From: Dyadobacter crusticola DSM 16708
GTDB taxonomy: Bacteria; Bacteroidota; Bacteroidia; Cytophagales; Spirosomataceae
DNA length: 64,000 bases
Direction: 5' to 3'
Assembly (NCBI RefSeq): GCF_000701505.1
Contig: NZ_JNJB01000006.1
Span: 186,001 to 250,000 of the forward strand
Shown here: positions 7,676 to 16,563 of the stretch, piece by piece
Numbering within the stretch: position 1 is the first letter of the stretch
Layout: each line of letters opens with the position of its first letter
Notes under the pieces: generated by a model
What the model was told of the DNA's origin: nothing
The model's input: the letters and a program-made list of their open reading frames with translations, nothing else
Database searches by the model: none
Program-made: the position numbers and the translations under genes

Positions 7676-8707
7676 ATGAATTCCTCTCGGCCCGTTACCA
7701 TTAAAGATATTGCTCGTCGCTTCCGGTGCTCGCCGTCGACCGTTTCAAGGGCATTGAACGACCATCCTGCGATCAATGAAGACACCCGGAAAAACATCCA
7801 GGAATATGCCAGGGAGGTAGGTTACCAGCGAAATGAAGTGTCGCTCAGCCTGTTAAATAAGAAGACCGCCTCGCTCGGCGTAGTAGTGCCGACGATCAGC
7901 AACTATTATGAAACTGCGGTCATAGAAGGCCTGCACACGGTATTGCAGCCGCTTGGGTACACGCTGAATATCTGTGTTACCAATGAGAATTATCTGCTTG
8001 AAAAGGAGTATCTCGCCAAGCTGCTGTCCAATCGTACCGAGGGTATTTTCCTATCGGTATCCCAGGAAACCTACGACTCGGGCTATTACGAGCATTTGGA
8101 GAGCGTCATCCAACGCAAAACGCCGCTGATTTTCATTGACCGGGAATATGAAGATTTCGAAACCAGCCGGGCGACTGTCGACGACTACCACGGTGCATTC
8201 GCTGCGGTAGAGCATTTGATCAATATCGGGTATAAAAAGATCGCCCATTTGAAAGGCCCCAATGGACTTACTGTTTCTGAGCAGCGTCTGAAAGGTTATG
8301 TGGATTGTCTGAAAAAATACGAAATGCCGGTACTCGACGAGCTGATTATCAATACAAACTTCAAAGTCGAAAGCGCTATTCTTCCTACCAAGCGACTCCT
8401 TGAAATGGCTGCTCCGCCGGATGCAATTTTCGGGGTAAATGATCAGGTAGCGATCGGGGCAATGCGGGTGGTGAAAGATAAGGACCTGAAAATACCGCAG
8501 GAAGTCGGACTGGTTGGCTTTGACAACTCACCGATATCCGCTTACACTTTTCCCTCATTAACCACCGTCAGCCGCCCGGGCCGCAAGATCGGAATGGAAG
8601 CTTCCAGGCTCTTTCTCAACCAGGTAAACGGTTCCGGAGACTTTTCCCACGAAAGCATTGTACTGCCCTCAGAGCTGGTGATCAGGGAATCGACTTTGCG
8701 GATTTAG
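7676..8707 (+). CDS. LacI/GalR-family transcriptional regulator, probable regulator of the iol operon
   Basis: 343 residues. The N-terminal helix-turn-helix (residues 6-28: VTIKDIARRFRCSPSTVSRA) and hinge (the ALNDHPAINEDTR region) bind DNA. The rest is a periplasmic-binding-protein-like effector domain, with LGVVVPTISNYYETAVIEG at its start and a VGLVGFDNSPISAYTFPSLTTV segment near the end, both typical. It is divergent from iolB with an operator between them, so the effector is probably inositol or a pathway intermediate (inference). Two more copies of the operator upstream of susC suggest it also controls that locus. Auto-regulation is likely given the operator position. Confidence 0.88.
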   Translation: MNSSRPVTIKDIARRFRCSPSTVSRALNDHPAINEDTRKNIQEYAREVGYQRNEVSLSLLNKKTASLGVVVPTISNYYETAVIEGLHTVLQPLGYTLNICVTNENYLLEKEYLAKLLSNRTEGIFLSVSQETYDSGYYEHLESVIQRKTPLIFIDREYEDFETSRATVDDYHGAFAAVEHLINIGYKKIAHLKGPNGLTVSEQRLKGYVDCLKKYEMPVLDELIINTNFKVESAILPTKRLLEMAAPPDAIFGVNDQVAIGAMRVVKDKDLKIPQEVGLVGFDNSPISAYTFPSLTTVSRPGRKIGMEASRLFLNQVNGSGDFSHESIVLPSELVIRESTLRI

Positions 8708-8807
8708 TAGGTTGAGAATGAGCGCAGAGATAATATCTGATTTGCTACAATCAAAAATGTAGAATTACTTATCTTGGTGAACTAAAAACCTCTATCCTTC
8801 ATTTCGC

Positions 8808-11480
8808 TTGATTCTTCACGCTACTGCCGCCAGAGTTTCTCTTTCTGTATTGCTTTGCTTGCTGCTATTTACTCCATCACTATTTGCTGGTCCCAGGGTC
8901 AGCATTTCGCCTAAGCCCGGGTGGATCGTCCCGGTGACGCCTGCGGGAAAGCCTGCTTTGCGCAAAGATATTGCGGGCGGCTTTTATCTTGCTTTTTCAG
9001 ATTATCAGGTAAATCTGGACGAACAGTCTGGGTACACCCATTTTACCCGGCAAATCATATCTGAAAGCGGCATTCAGAACGGATCTGATATTACCGTCAC
9101 ATTTGATCCCACCTACGAAAAGCTGGATTTTCACCAGGTAACCGTTTGGCGCGATGGTAAAAGTACTTCCCAGCTGCAACTGGCAGAGATCAAGGTAATG
9201 CCGCTTGAAACCGACCGGCAGCGTTTCATCTACAATGGATATTACACAGCTTCCATCATTCTCAAAGATATCCGCAAGGGAGACCGCATTGAAGTAGCTT
9301 ATTCACGTAAGGGCTGGAACCCGGTGTTTGAGGGTAAGTATTCCGATTTCTTTTACTTCGATTCGTTCGACTACACCCAATACCAGCACGTCGCGATTGT
9401 CGCAGATCAGAAAAGGGCTTTGATTTTTAAGGATTTCAATAAGCCACCTGCGAGAAAAGTCACTGCCGGGGATGGCAAAAATGTTTATGAATGGGAAGCG
9501 ACAAATGTGAAGGCCACTTCTTACGACGACTATGTGCCGGCCTGGTACAATAAAAGCCCTCTTGTGCAGGTAACAGAATTTAAAACCTGGAAAGAGGTAG
9601 TGGATTGGGGAGTAGCACTTTACAGTGACACCAAACTCGCCGGTGCAATCAAAAGCAAGGTGACCGGCTGGAAAAAGGACGGGGAAAGCGAATCCGAGTT
9701 TATCGGGAAAGTCGTGCGGTTTGTGCAGGATGAGATCAGGTACCTGGGTGTCGAAAGTGGCTTGAATTCACACCGGCCGCATTCGCCTGAGCAGGTGTTC
9801 CGGCAGCGTTATGGGGATTGCAAGGATAAAGCATTTTTGCTGTGTGCGATCCTGCGGGACCAGGGCATTGAATGCGATCCGGTCCTCGTAAATACATACA
9901 AACGGTCCCATTTATCGGAGTACCTGCCTTCGCCGATTGATTTCAACCACGTTGTGGTGCGCATTCAGGAGTCTGCGGGCGTACCGGGCAGACCGGAAAC
10001 GAAGATATTCAAGTTTGTAGATCCCACCATTTCCCTGCAAGGCGGTAGTTTGAGCACGATCAGCTTTCCGCCTTACGGTTCAGGTTTATTGCTTCGCAAA
10101 GGACAGATCAAGCCGATTTCCATTCCATTACAGGGAACAGGCAATATTTCTGTTACCGAAGATATTTACCTCCCGCATCGCGGCGACACGCTGACACCGG
10201 GGCAGATCCAGGTAAAAACCGTCTATTTCGAATCGCTCGCAGATGAGATACGGTCGACATTCCAGGAAAATGTTACCTCTGAAACTGAACAAGCCTACCT
10301 CAATTATTACCGCGAAGTATACAAGCACACGGAACTTGACCTGGCGGACACGCTCACTTACTACGACCAGCGCGATGCTAACAACTTTTCAATGCTTGAA
10401 AATTATACGATGCTCAAGGCGTGGCAGTATGATTCGGCGAGCAGGCGTGAATACTTCGGTGTGCTGGGGAAAACGCTTTATGACCAGCTGCGCATTTTAC
10501 CCAAAAAGTCAAGAAAAGATCCGGTAGCACTGCAATTTCCCTATCACAATACCTACAAAATCCGGGTACATATGCCCGAGTATTGGAACATCAAAAAGGA
10601 AGCGTGGCGGATTGAGCGGGCAGCTTACACTGTTTCATTCAGTTCGGATTACATTCCCAGGGAAGCTGTTTGGGAACTCTCTTATGAGTACAAAATCCTG
10701 CAAGACCATGTTGCCGTTGAAAATGTAGCCGAATTCCGGAAAGATATGGCCAGGCTGGCGGAAAATCTCGATATGGAACTTCGGGCGCCCACATCGGACT
10801 CATACTCAGACTCACCGATCAACTGGGCAATGGTGCTGGTGTCGCTACTGACTGCGGCAGGCTGTGTGTTGCTTCTTCGCAAGCTTTACCGTTACTCGCC
10901 ACTCAGTGGCCAGATCTCAGAACCCGCGCTACCCTTCGGCTCGTGGATACTGCTGACAGGTGTTCAGGTTGTTATCTTCCCGCTTGTCACATTTGCAAAC
11001 CTGACATTTACTGGTGGTAGGCTCTATTTTACCAATGCCGGCTGGAATACAATGACCGGGCATTCGTCAATGCTGGAATTTTTTTACAGAGTTTCGCTGG
11101 TATTTGAGACAGTCGCATCAACGATCATATTCTGTTTCTCGATTTTGCTGGCTGTTTTGTATTTCAAAAAGCGTGATTCTTTTCCGCAGCTTTTCTCTTT
11201 TTTTCTGATTGGAAATGTAGTTTTCGCTATGATTGGTGTCATTGAAGCTAATACAATCTATGCAGAGATCGCCGGCTTTGACGCAGATCTTGTTTACAAG
11301 CAGATTGTTCGGACGCTCATTTCGGCGGCAATCTGGGTGCCGTATTATTACCAATCCAAGCAGGTCGCGCAGACGTTTGTAAATACATACCCACCGGGAG
11401 GCGCGCTTGAATATGCATACGAAGAAAGCCAGGAAGCAGGAGAAAATGAATCCGGTGAGATGCAGCCTGACGAGGCTTAG
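8808..11480 (+). CDS. Exported DUF3857 / transglutaminase-like protein with a C-terminal DUF2569-like membrane domain
   Basis: 890 residues, apparently from a TTG start that begins a clean signal peptide (hydrophobic residues 10-27, SLFAG cleavage region); no in-frame ATG fits better. DUF3857 lies at about 50-260. A transglutaminase-like domain follows, with nucleophile Cys in RYGDCKDKA (near 340), His in FNHVVVRI (near 380) and Asp in FVDPT (near 403), so the triad looks complete. After about residue 670 there are five or so membrane segments ending in IWVPYYYQSKQVAQTFVN, which resembles the end of DUF2569 domains. DUF3857-transglutaminase proteins are common in Bacteroidota but of unclear function; the membrane extension would anchor the enzyme with its active site outside the cytoplasm. 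It stands alone, followed by an AraC regulator. Confidence 0.8.
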   Translation: MILHATAARVSLSVLLCLLLFTPSLFAGPRVSISPKPGWIVPVTPAGKPALRKDIAGGFYLAFSDYQVNLDEQSGYTHFTRQIISESGIQNGSDITVTFDPTYEKLDFHQVTVWRDGKSTSQLQLAEIKVMPLETDRQRFIYNGYYTASIILKDIRKGDRIEVAYSRKGWNPVFEGKYSDFFYFDSFDYTQYQHVAIVADQKRALIFKDFNKPPARKVTAGDGKNVYEWEATNVKATSYDDYVPAWYNKSPLVQVTEFKTWKEVVDWGVALYSDTKLAGAIKSKVTGWKKDGESESEFIGKVVRFVQDEIRYLGVESGLNSHRPHSPEQVFRQRYGDCKDKAFLLCAILRDQGIECDPVLVNTYKRSHLSEYLPSPIDFNHVVVRIQESAGVPGRPETKIFKFVDPTISLQGGSLSTISFPPYGSGLLLRKGQIKPISIPLQGTGNISVTEDIYLPHRGDTLTPGQIQVKTVYFESLADEIRSTFQENVTSETEQAYLNYYREVYKHTELDLADTLTYYDQRDANNFSMLENYTMLKAWQYDSASRREYFGVLGKTLYDQLRILPKKSRKDPVALQFPYHNTYKIRVHMPEYWNIKKEAWRIERAAYTVSFSSDYIPREAVWELSYEYKILQDHVAVENVAEFRKDMARLAENLDMELRAPTSDSYSDSPINWAMVLVSLLTAAGCVLLLRKLYRYSPLSGQISEPALPFGSWILLTGVQVVIFPLVTFANLTFTGGRLYFTNAGWNTMTGHSSMLEFFYRVSLVFETVASTIIFCFSILLAVLYFKKRDSFPQLFSFFLIGNVVFAMIGVIEANTIYAEIAGFDADLVYKQIVRTLISAAIWVPYYYQSKQVAQTFVNTYPPGGALEYAYEESQEAGENESGEMQPDEA

Positions 11481-11519
11481 AGCAGCTTGCATTCTTCTTT
11501 GAATTCATTAATTTTGAAG

Positions 11520-12407
11520 ATGGAGCAATTTGAAGTTGTTGCGCGGGCTGACTGGCGCGCGCCGGAATTAATGTTCAAGCCGGCGCAATTCAGGGTATCG
11601 GTGGTGGGGGAGGATCAATGTCGCCTCGCTTCCTACAACCGGCGGGATTTTTATAAAGTTTCGCTGATTATGACCGGCCGGAGCAAGTTGCTTTATGCCA
11701 ACCGCGGCATTGAAATCGCCGGGCCGGCGCTCGTTTTTACCAATCCGCTGATTCCCTATTCCTGGGAGGTGATCAATGAGGATCCCACAGGTTATTTCTG
11801 CATTTTTACCGACACTTTCCTGCATCACGGCGGCCGCAATGAGAGTTTGCAGGATTCGCCGCTCTTTAAAGTAGGCGGTGATCCGATTTATAATCTTAGT
11901 GCAGAACAAGCTCATTATCTGGAAAGTATCTTTCTAAGAATTCGCCAGGAATCCGATAGTGAGTACATGTACAAGCTGGATGTGATCCGCAATCAGGTGA
12001 GTCTGATTATCCACGAGGCAATCAAAATGCAGCCCTCCATTGGCTACTTTTCACCGTCCAATGCATCTTCAAGGATTGCCAAATTATTCCTTTCGCTTTT
12101 GGAAAAACAATTTCCTGTCGATTCACCTGAAAATACCCTTAAGCTGAAAAAAGCCAGCGATTACGCCGACAGTCTTTCAGTACACGTAAATCACCTCAAT
12201 GCTGCTGTTCAGGAAGTTACCGGTAAATCTACCACTGCACATATCAACGAGCGGCTGCTTACCGAAGCCAAGTCGCTGCTCCAATATACAGAATGGAGCG
12301 TAGCAGATATCGCATTCAGCCTGGGATTTGAATACGCATCTTACTTCAATAACTTCTTCAAAAAGCATTCGGGGATCACACCGCTGGTATTCCGGAAAAC
12401 ACTTTGA
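11520..12407 (+). CDS. AraC-family transcriptional regulator
   Basis: 295 residues from the ATG at 11520; a TTG 33 nt upstream is possible but less likely. The N-terminal half is a cupin-like sensing domain (FRVSVVGEDQCRLASYNRRDFYKVSL, split here only by reading). The C-terminal 100 residues form the double helix-turn-helix, with HVNHLNAAVQEVTGKSTTAH, then WSVADIAFSLGFEYASYFNN and a GITPLVFRK end, all AraC hallmarks. It lies 89 bp upstream of an aldo/keto reductase on the same strand; AraC plus aldo/keto reductase pairs are common, and it probably controls that gene. Effector unknown. Confidence 0.85.
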   Translation: MEQFEVVARADWRAPELMFKPAQFRVSVVGEDQCRLASYNRRDFYKVSLIMTGRSKLLYANRGIEIAGPALVFTNPLIPYSWEVINEDPTGYFCIFTDTFLHHGGRNESLQDSPLFKVGGDPIYNLSAEQAHYLESIFLRIRQESDSEYMYKLDVIRNQVSLIIHEAIKMQPSIGYFSPSNASSRIAKLFLSLLEKQFPVDSPENTLKLKKASDYADSLSVHVNHLNAAVQEVTGKSTTAHINERLLTEAKSLLQYTEWSVADIAFSLGFEYASYFNNFFKKHSGITPLVFRKTL

Positions 12408-12496
12408 AAACTATAATTTTCGCTTTGAAACTTGTAGCCCGAGGCGCAACCCTGCACTTTACCTTTGCTGATGTTATCATCAAATCATAAACGCAA

Positions 12497-13498
12497 ATGA
12501 AAAAGGTAAATTTAGGAAGCCAGGGGCTGCAAGTACCCGTTCAAGGGTTGGGCTGCATGGGGATGACCACCATCGCAGGCGGAAATATATACGGGCAGGC
12601 AGATGAAAAAGAATCTATCGCCACCATTCACCGCGCGTTGGAACTCGGTATCAACTTTTTGGATACAGCCGATTTGTACGGACCGCTGCTCAACGAGCGG
12701 CTGGTCGCAAAGGCCATCCACGGAAACCGCGAACAGTATATCGTAGCAACCAAATTCGGTTTTGAAGTAGATGACAATGAGCAGCTTACCTGGGGTTTCA
12801 ATGGCAAACCAGAATATGTGAAAAAAGCGCTTGACCGGTCACTCCGGAACCTGGGCACAGATTACGTTGACTTGTACTACCTCCACCGCCTCGATCCCAA
12901 TACGCCCATTGAAGATACAGTCGGCGCGATGTCGGAGCTGGTTCAGGCTGGTAAAATTAAATACATCGGTCTGTCGGAAGTATCTGCTGAAACGATCCGG
13001 AAAGCACACGCGGTTCATCCGATTACTGCTATTCAGACGGAGTACTCACTGTTTGAAAGGGAACCCGAAGCAAATGGCGTGCTGGATGTGACCAGAGAGC
13101 TGGGGATAGGATTTGTAGCTTACTCGCCGCTGGGAAGAGGCTTTATCACCGGTCAGATCAAAAGTCCGGATGATTTTGAAGAGAACGATTTCAGAAGAGG
13201 GATACCCCGTTATCAGGGAGAGAATTTTTACAAAAACCTTGACTTACTGAAAGAAATTGAATCAATGGCTGCAAGCAAGGGCATTACGCCTTCACAGCTG
13301 GCACTTGCCTGGGTTTTTGCCAATGACATCGTCGCCATTCCCGGTACCAAAAGGATTAAGTATATCGAAGAAAATGCAGCTGCAGCAGAAGTGGTACTCA
13401 CCGCAGAAGAGAAACAGAAGCTGGAATCGATCGTGCCGGTTGGCGTTGCAGCAGGTACGCGTTATGAAGCCTCGCAAATGCAATGGGTGAATGTATAG
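12497..13498 (+). CDS. Aldo/keto reductase
   Basis: 333 residues; NADPH-dependent TIM-barrel oxidoreductase acting on small aldehydes or ketones in the cytoplasm. Seen: N-terminal [20 protein letters not shown], catalytic Asp and Tyr in FLDTADLYG, Lys in ATKFGF and His in YLHRLDP (full tetrad), then the NADP-binding C-terminal segment [16 protein letters not shown]. The GLGCMGM start is typical of the YakC/AKR13-like branch. It follows an AraC regulator and is probably induced by the same stimulus. The substrate cannot be read from the sequence. Confidence 0.88.
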   Translation: MKKVNLGSQGLQVPVQGLGCMGMTTIAGGNIYGQADEKESIATIHRALELGINFLDTADLYGPLLNERLVAKAIHGNREQYIVATKFGFEVDDNEQLTWGFNGKPEYVKKALDRSLRNLGTDYVDLYYLHRLDPNTPIEDTVGAMSELVQAGKIKYIGLSEVSAETIRKAHAVHPITAIQTEYSLFEREPEANGVLDVTRELGIGFVAYSPLGRGFITGQIKSPDDFEENDFRRGIPRYQGENFYKNLDLLKEIESMAASKGITPSQLALAWVFANDIVAIPGTKRIKYIEENAAAAEVVLTAEEKQKLESIVPVGVAAGTRYEASQMQWVNV

Positions 13499-13642
13499 CG
13501 GCAGCTGAAAGCGGACAGATTTTGTTCAAAAGCGTACAAGAGATGCACGTGAAAAAACCCATTTAAATGGATTGGAGCGTTTTCTGGCGAGTGGCATATT
13601 AATTTACATTTACCCGTAAATAGACTGCTGAATCGTCGGAAA

Positions 13643-16030
13643 ATGCTCCAAAACTATTTTAAGATCGCCTGGCGGAATTTGATCCGTAACAAAACGTACA
13701 GCCTGTTGATCCTCGCAGGCCTTGCCACGGGCATGACCTGCGCAGCTGCATTGTGGCTCTATGTGCATGACGAACTCAACTTCGATAGGTACCATACAAA
13801 GGCCGATCGTATTCACCGCCTCAATCTCAACATCCGGTGGGAAGGAAACGAGTTCAAGCTTGGTCAGGCTTCAGCGCCATTCGGGCCGGCGCTGCAACGT
13901 GAGTTTCCCGAGGTAGTCAGTAATTTACGCGTGAAAAAAGGGGAGCAGCAGCTCAGGGTGGGTGATAATGCTTTTCTCGTAAAAGACGTGATCTGTGCAG
14001 ATTCCACGCTCTTTTCCTTCTTCGACTATCAGTTTATCGAGGGCAATCCAACCATTGCGCTCGCCGGGAAAGACCGTTTGGTGCTCACCGAAAAGCTTGC
14101 ATTGAAACTCTTCGGCAAATCCTCCGGACTGCTCGGAAAGGTTGTTTTGGTTAAAGATAATATGCCATTTACCGTTTCGGGCATTATCAGAAATCCCCCC
14201 GCCAACCACCATCTGGCATTCGACGCGATCTTACCTTATACGAATGCAGCAGTAAGCAGAGTTACGCTTGATAAATGGGATGGTTTCAACACGTTTACTT
14301 ACCTGCTGTTGCAAAATGGTACAAAGCCGCAGTTGCTCGAAGGCAAAATGCCTGCTTTTTACAAAAAATATGTGGCTGAAACGATAGGGGATACGGACGG
14401 TAGCAAGGTGAAGTTTACCATCAGCTTGCAGCGTTTGACAGATATCCATTTACATTCTTCCCACCTTTTAGGCGAGGAAAATGGCAGTACAATGCGGTAT
14501 GTGTACACTTTTTCGATCATCGGCCTCTTCATTCTCCTCATTGCGATTGTCAATTATGTGAACCTGGCTACGGCACGGGCGGCCAACCGGGCAAAGGAAA
14601 TCGGTGTCAGGAAAGCAGTTGGATCGAAATGGTCGCAGTTGGTCGGACAGTTTCTCTCCGAGTCCGTTTTAATGTCGGCCCTGGCGGCTGTTGCGAGTAT
14701 CATTTTGCTTTATTCACTACTCCCATTCTTCAATCACATATCCGGTAAATCGTTGATCATCGACTTCGGGAATGTAGAAACGATTGCGCTGATCATCGGT
14801 TTTACTTTACTTACGGGGCTTATCAGCGGACTATATCCCGCATTTATTTTATCAAAGTTCAAACCGGTGGCCGTGCTGAAAGGAGCAGGCGGAACAAAAG
14901 GCGGCGGCGCTTTTTTCAGGCAATCGCTGGTGGTTTTTCAGTTTTTGATCTCAATGGTGATGATTGCGGGTACCATTACTGTGTACCGGCAATTGCAATT
15001 TATGCGTAACTCTGCATTGGGCTTCAATCAGCAACAGGTAATCTCCATTCCATTATCCGTGCCTGCATTGAATCGTAATGCAAAAGTGTTGAAGGACAAG
15101 TTGCTGCAAAATCCAGCTATCAAAAGTGCGACGCTCACCAATGGATCAATCGGCGATCAGATCAATAACAAAACCACCTTTTCTTTTTACAGAAAAGGTA
15201 CGGAGCAGTCGATCAGCGCAGAATACTTTGACGTGGATCCGGACTTCGCTGACGTACTGCAGATCCGTATCACGCAGGGCAGGGATTTTTCCCCGCAGCT
15301 GGATCACGATAGTTCCAATGCGGTATTGATCAATCAGGCTATGATGAAACGGCTGGGCTGGAAAAACTATGACGAAGGATTGATTGAGCTGGATACGAAG
15401 AAGGTTCCTGTGACCGGCGTAATCAGCGACTTCCATTTACGATCATTGCACAACCAGATCGAGCCGCTGGTACTTGTAATGAAGACTGCCAAGTCAGATA
15501 ATTTGCTTGTCAAAATCTCGGGAGATCAAGTTGCAGGCACATTGGATTACATCAAAACAACATTTAGGCAGGTGAATGCGGGACAGCCGTTTGAATACGA
15601 TTTCTTGGATCAGTCATTTGCGAGACAGTACAAAGCAGACGAACAGAAAGGCCAGCTTTTTCTCTCCTTTTCCATTATCGCGATCATCATCGCCTGCCTT
15701 GGACTGTTCGGTCTGGCGGCGTTTGTAGCCGAGCAGCGCACCAAGGAAATCGGTGTCAGAAAGGTATTGGGCGCATCGGTAACCAGCATTGTGGCATTGC
15801 TTTCCGGCAATTTCCTGAAACTTGTGTTAGTGGCGATTGTCATTGCAGTGCCCGTGGGCTGGTACTTAACGCGGATCTGGCTTCAAGACTTTGCTTATAA
15901 GATTAACCCCGAATGGTGGATATTCGCCCTGGCCGGCGTCCTTTCATTATGCATTGCCATTCTCACAGTAAGCGTACAAAGCATTAAAGCCGCATTGATG
16001 AATCCAGGCAAGATCTTGCGGTCGGAATGA
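13643..16030 (+). CDS. FtsX/MacB-type ABC transporter permease
   Basis: 795 residues with two FtsX-like modules. Each is a MacB-type extracytoplasmic domain plus membrane helices: an N-terminal anchor (residues 20-42, ILAGLATGMTCAAALWLYV), three helices at about 290-420 with the typical ARAANRAKEIGVRKAVGS segment, and a repeat near the C-terminus (EQRTKEIGVRKVLGASVTSIV). Bacteroidota carry many such stand-alone permeases, often for efflux of lipoproteins, peptides or antimicrobials. No ATPase lies next to it, so it must use one encoded elsewhere. Upstream 13499-13642 holds no gene. Confidence 0.85.
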   Translation: MLQNYFKIAWRNLIRNKTYSLLILAGLATGMTCAAALWLYVHDELNFDRYHTKADRIHRLNLNIRWEGNEFKLGQASAPFGPALQREFPEVVSNLRVKKGEQQLRVGDNAFLVKDVICADSTLFSFFDYQFIEGNPTIALAGKDRLVLTEKLALKLFGKSSGLLGKVVLVKDNMPFTVSGIIRNPPANHHLAFDAILPYTNAAVSRVTLDKWDGFNTFTYLLLQNGTKPQLLEGKMPAFYKKYVAETIGDTDGSKVKFTISLQRLTDIHLHSSHLLGEENGSTMRYVYTFSIIGLFILLIAIVNYVNLATARAANRAKEIGVRKAVGSKWSQLVGQFLSESVLMSALAAVASIILLYSLLPFFNHISGKSLIIDFGNVETIALIIGFTLLTGLISGLYPAFILSKFKPVAVLKGAGGTKGGGAFFRQSLVVFQFLISMVMIAGTITVYRQLQFMRNSALGFNQQQVISIPLSVPALNRNAKVLKDKLLQNPAIKSATLTNGSIGDQINNKTTFSFYRKGTEQSISAEYFDVDPDFADVLQIRITQGRDFSPQLDHDSSNAVLINQAMMKRLGWKNYDEGLIELDTKKVPVTGVISDFHLRSLHNQIEPLVLVMKTAKSDNLLVKISGDQVAGTLDYIKTTFRQVNAGQPFEYDFLDQSFARQYKADEQKGQLFLSFSIIAIIIACLGLFGLAAFVAEQRTKEIGVRKVLGASVTSIVALLSGNFLKLVLVAIVIAVPVGWYLTRIWLQDFAYKINPEWWIFALAGVLSLCIAILTVSVQSIKAALMNPGKILRSE

Positions 16031-16142
16031 GTTGGGGTAGGTGTTGCAATCAAAAAAATCTTATCAATTTTAAAATGTGACCTTCTTGTAGTGTCTGCGT
16101 CTAAAAAGGTGCGAAAGTTAGTATCGATGAAAAATTACAGCG

Positions 16143-16450
16143 ATGAAAAAAGACATGCAGATGGAAACTAAGAGCTGGAACGAGATCAAGGATCAGGTAT
16201 ATGGGCAGCCGGGTACTCAGAGACGCGATGATCTCGACCGGGACTTCGAGAGCTTTAAAATTGGCCTGCTATTAAGGAAAGCGCGGGAAGAACGGAAGTT
16301 GACGCAGGCTCAACTTGCTGCATTAGTTGACAAAAAGCGCGAGTTCATCTCCCGGTCGAACAGGACGGGAGCAATTTGAATTTGAAAACACTTTACGAAA
16401 TCGTCGAAAAAGGTTTCGGAGGTAAAGTACATATTAGTCTGGAACTATAA
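16143..16450 (+). pseudogene. HigA/XRE-type antitoxin-like gene broken by a single-base frameshift
   Basis: The first frame gives 78 residues: an N-terminal region (EIKDQVYGQPGTQRRDDLDRD) and the start of an XRE helix-turn-helix (RKAREERKLTQAQLAALVDKKREFISR), then stops at 16379. Shifting frame at 16351-16355 (CCCGG, where CCCGGG would restore it) continues with VEQDGSNLNLKTLYEIV, then EKGFGGKVHISLEL and a stop at 16450. That is exactly the expected end of this antitoxin family (SRIENDGSNxTLKTL.., GGKVxISxEL). One base is therefore missing, by real mutation or sequencing error. I see no convincing HigB-type toxin in the 112 bp upstream. Confidence 0.8.
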
Positions 16451-16507
16451 GCGCTTATGAAACTGCCTTAGAAACTTCTTACAAATTAAATACTAATGCT
16501 CAATAAC

Positions 16508-16544
16508 AAAATGGCCAGCCCGTCAACTAACAGGCTGGCTATTT
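16508..16544. terminator. Bidirectional hairpin terminator
   Basis: The stem AAATGGCCAGCC (16509-16520) pairs with GGCTGGCTATTT (16533-16544) around a 12-nt loop, with an A-run on one side and a T-run on the other. It serves susD from the right (minus strand) and the antitoxin-like gene from the left. Confidence 0.75.
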
Positions 16545-16563
16545 TGTATAATATCAAACAATA

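Noticed and set aside
12497-13498. Assignment of this aldo/keto reductase, or the one at 40788, as the missing L-fucose dehydrogenase
   Set aside because: AKRs can play that role, but neither gene is near the fucose-like cluster and no substrate-specific residues can be read.
13499-13642. Another member of the GGCTTTCGGC repeat family after the aldo/keto reductase
   Set aside because: Only about 20 nt resemble a unit and there is no second arm.
16027-16142. HigB-type toxin gene upstream of the broken antitoxin
   Set aside because: Only 112 bp are available. One frame stays open through part of it but has no toxin motif.
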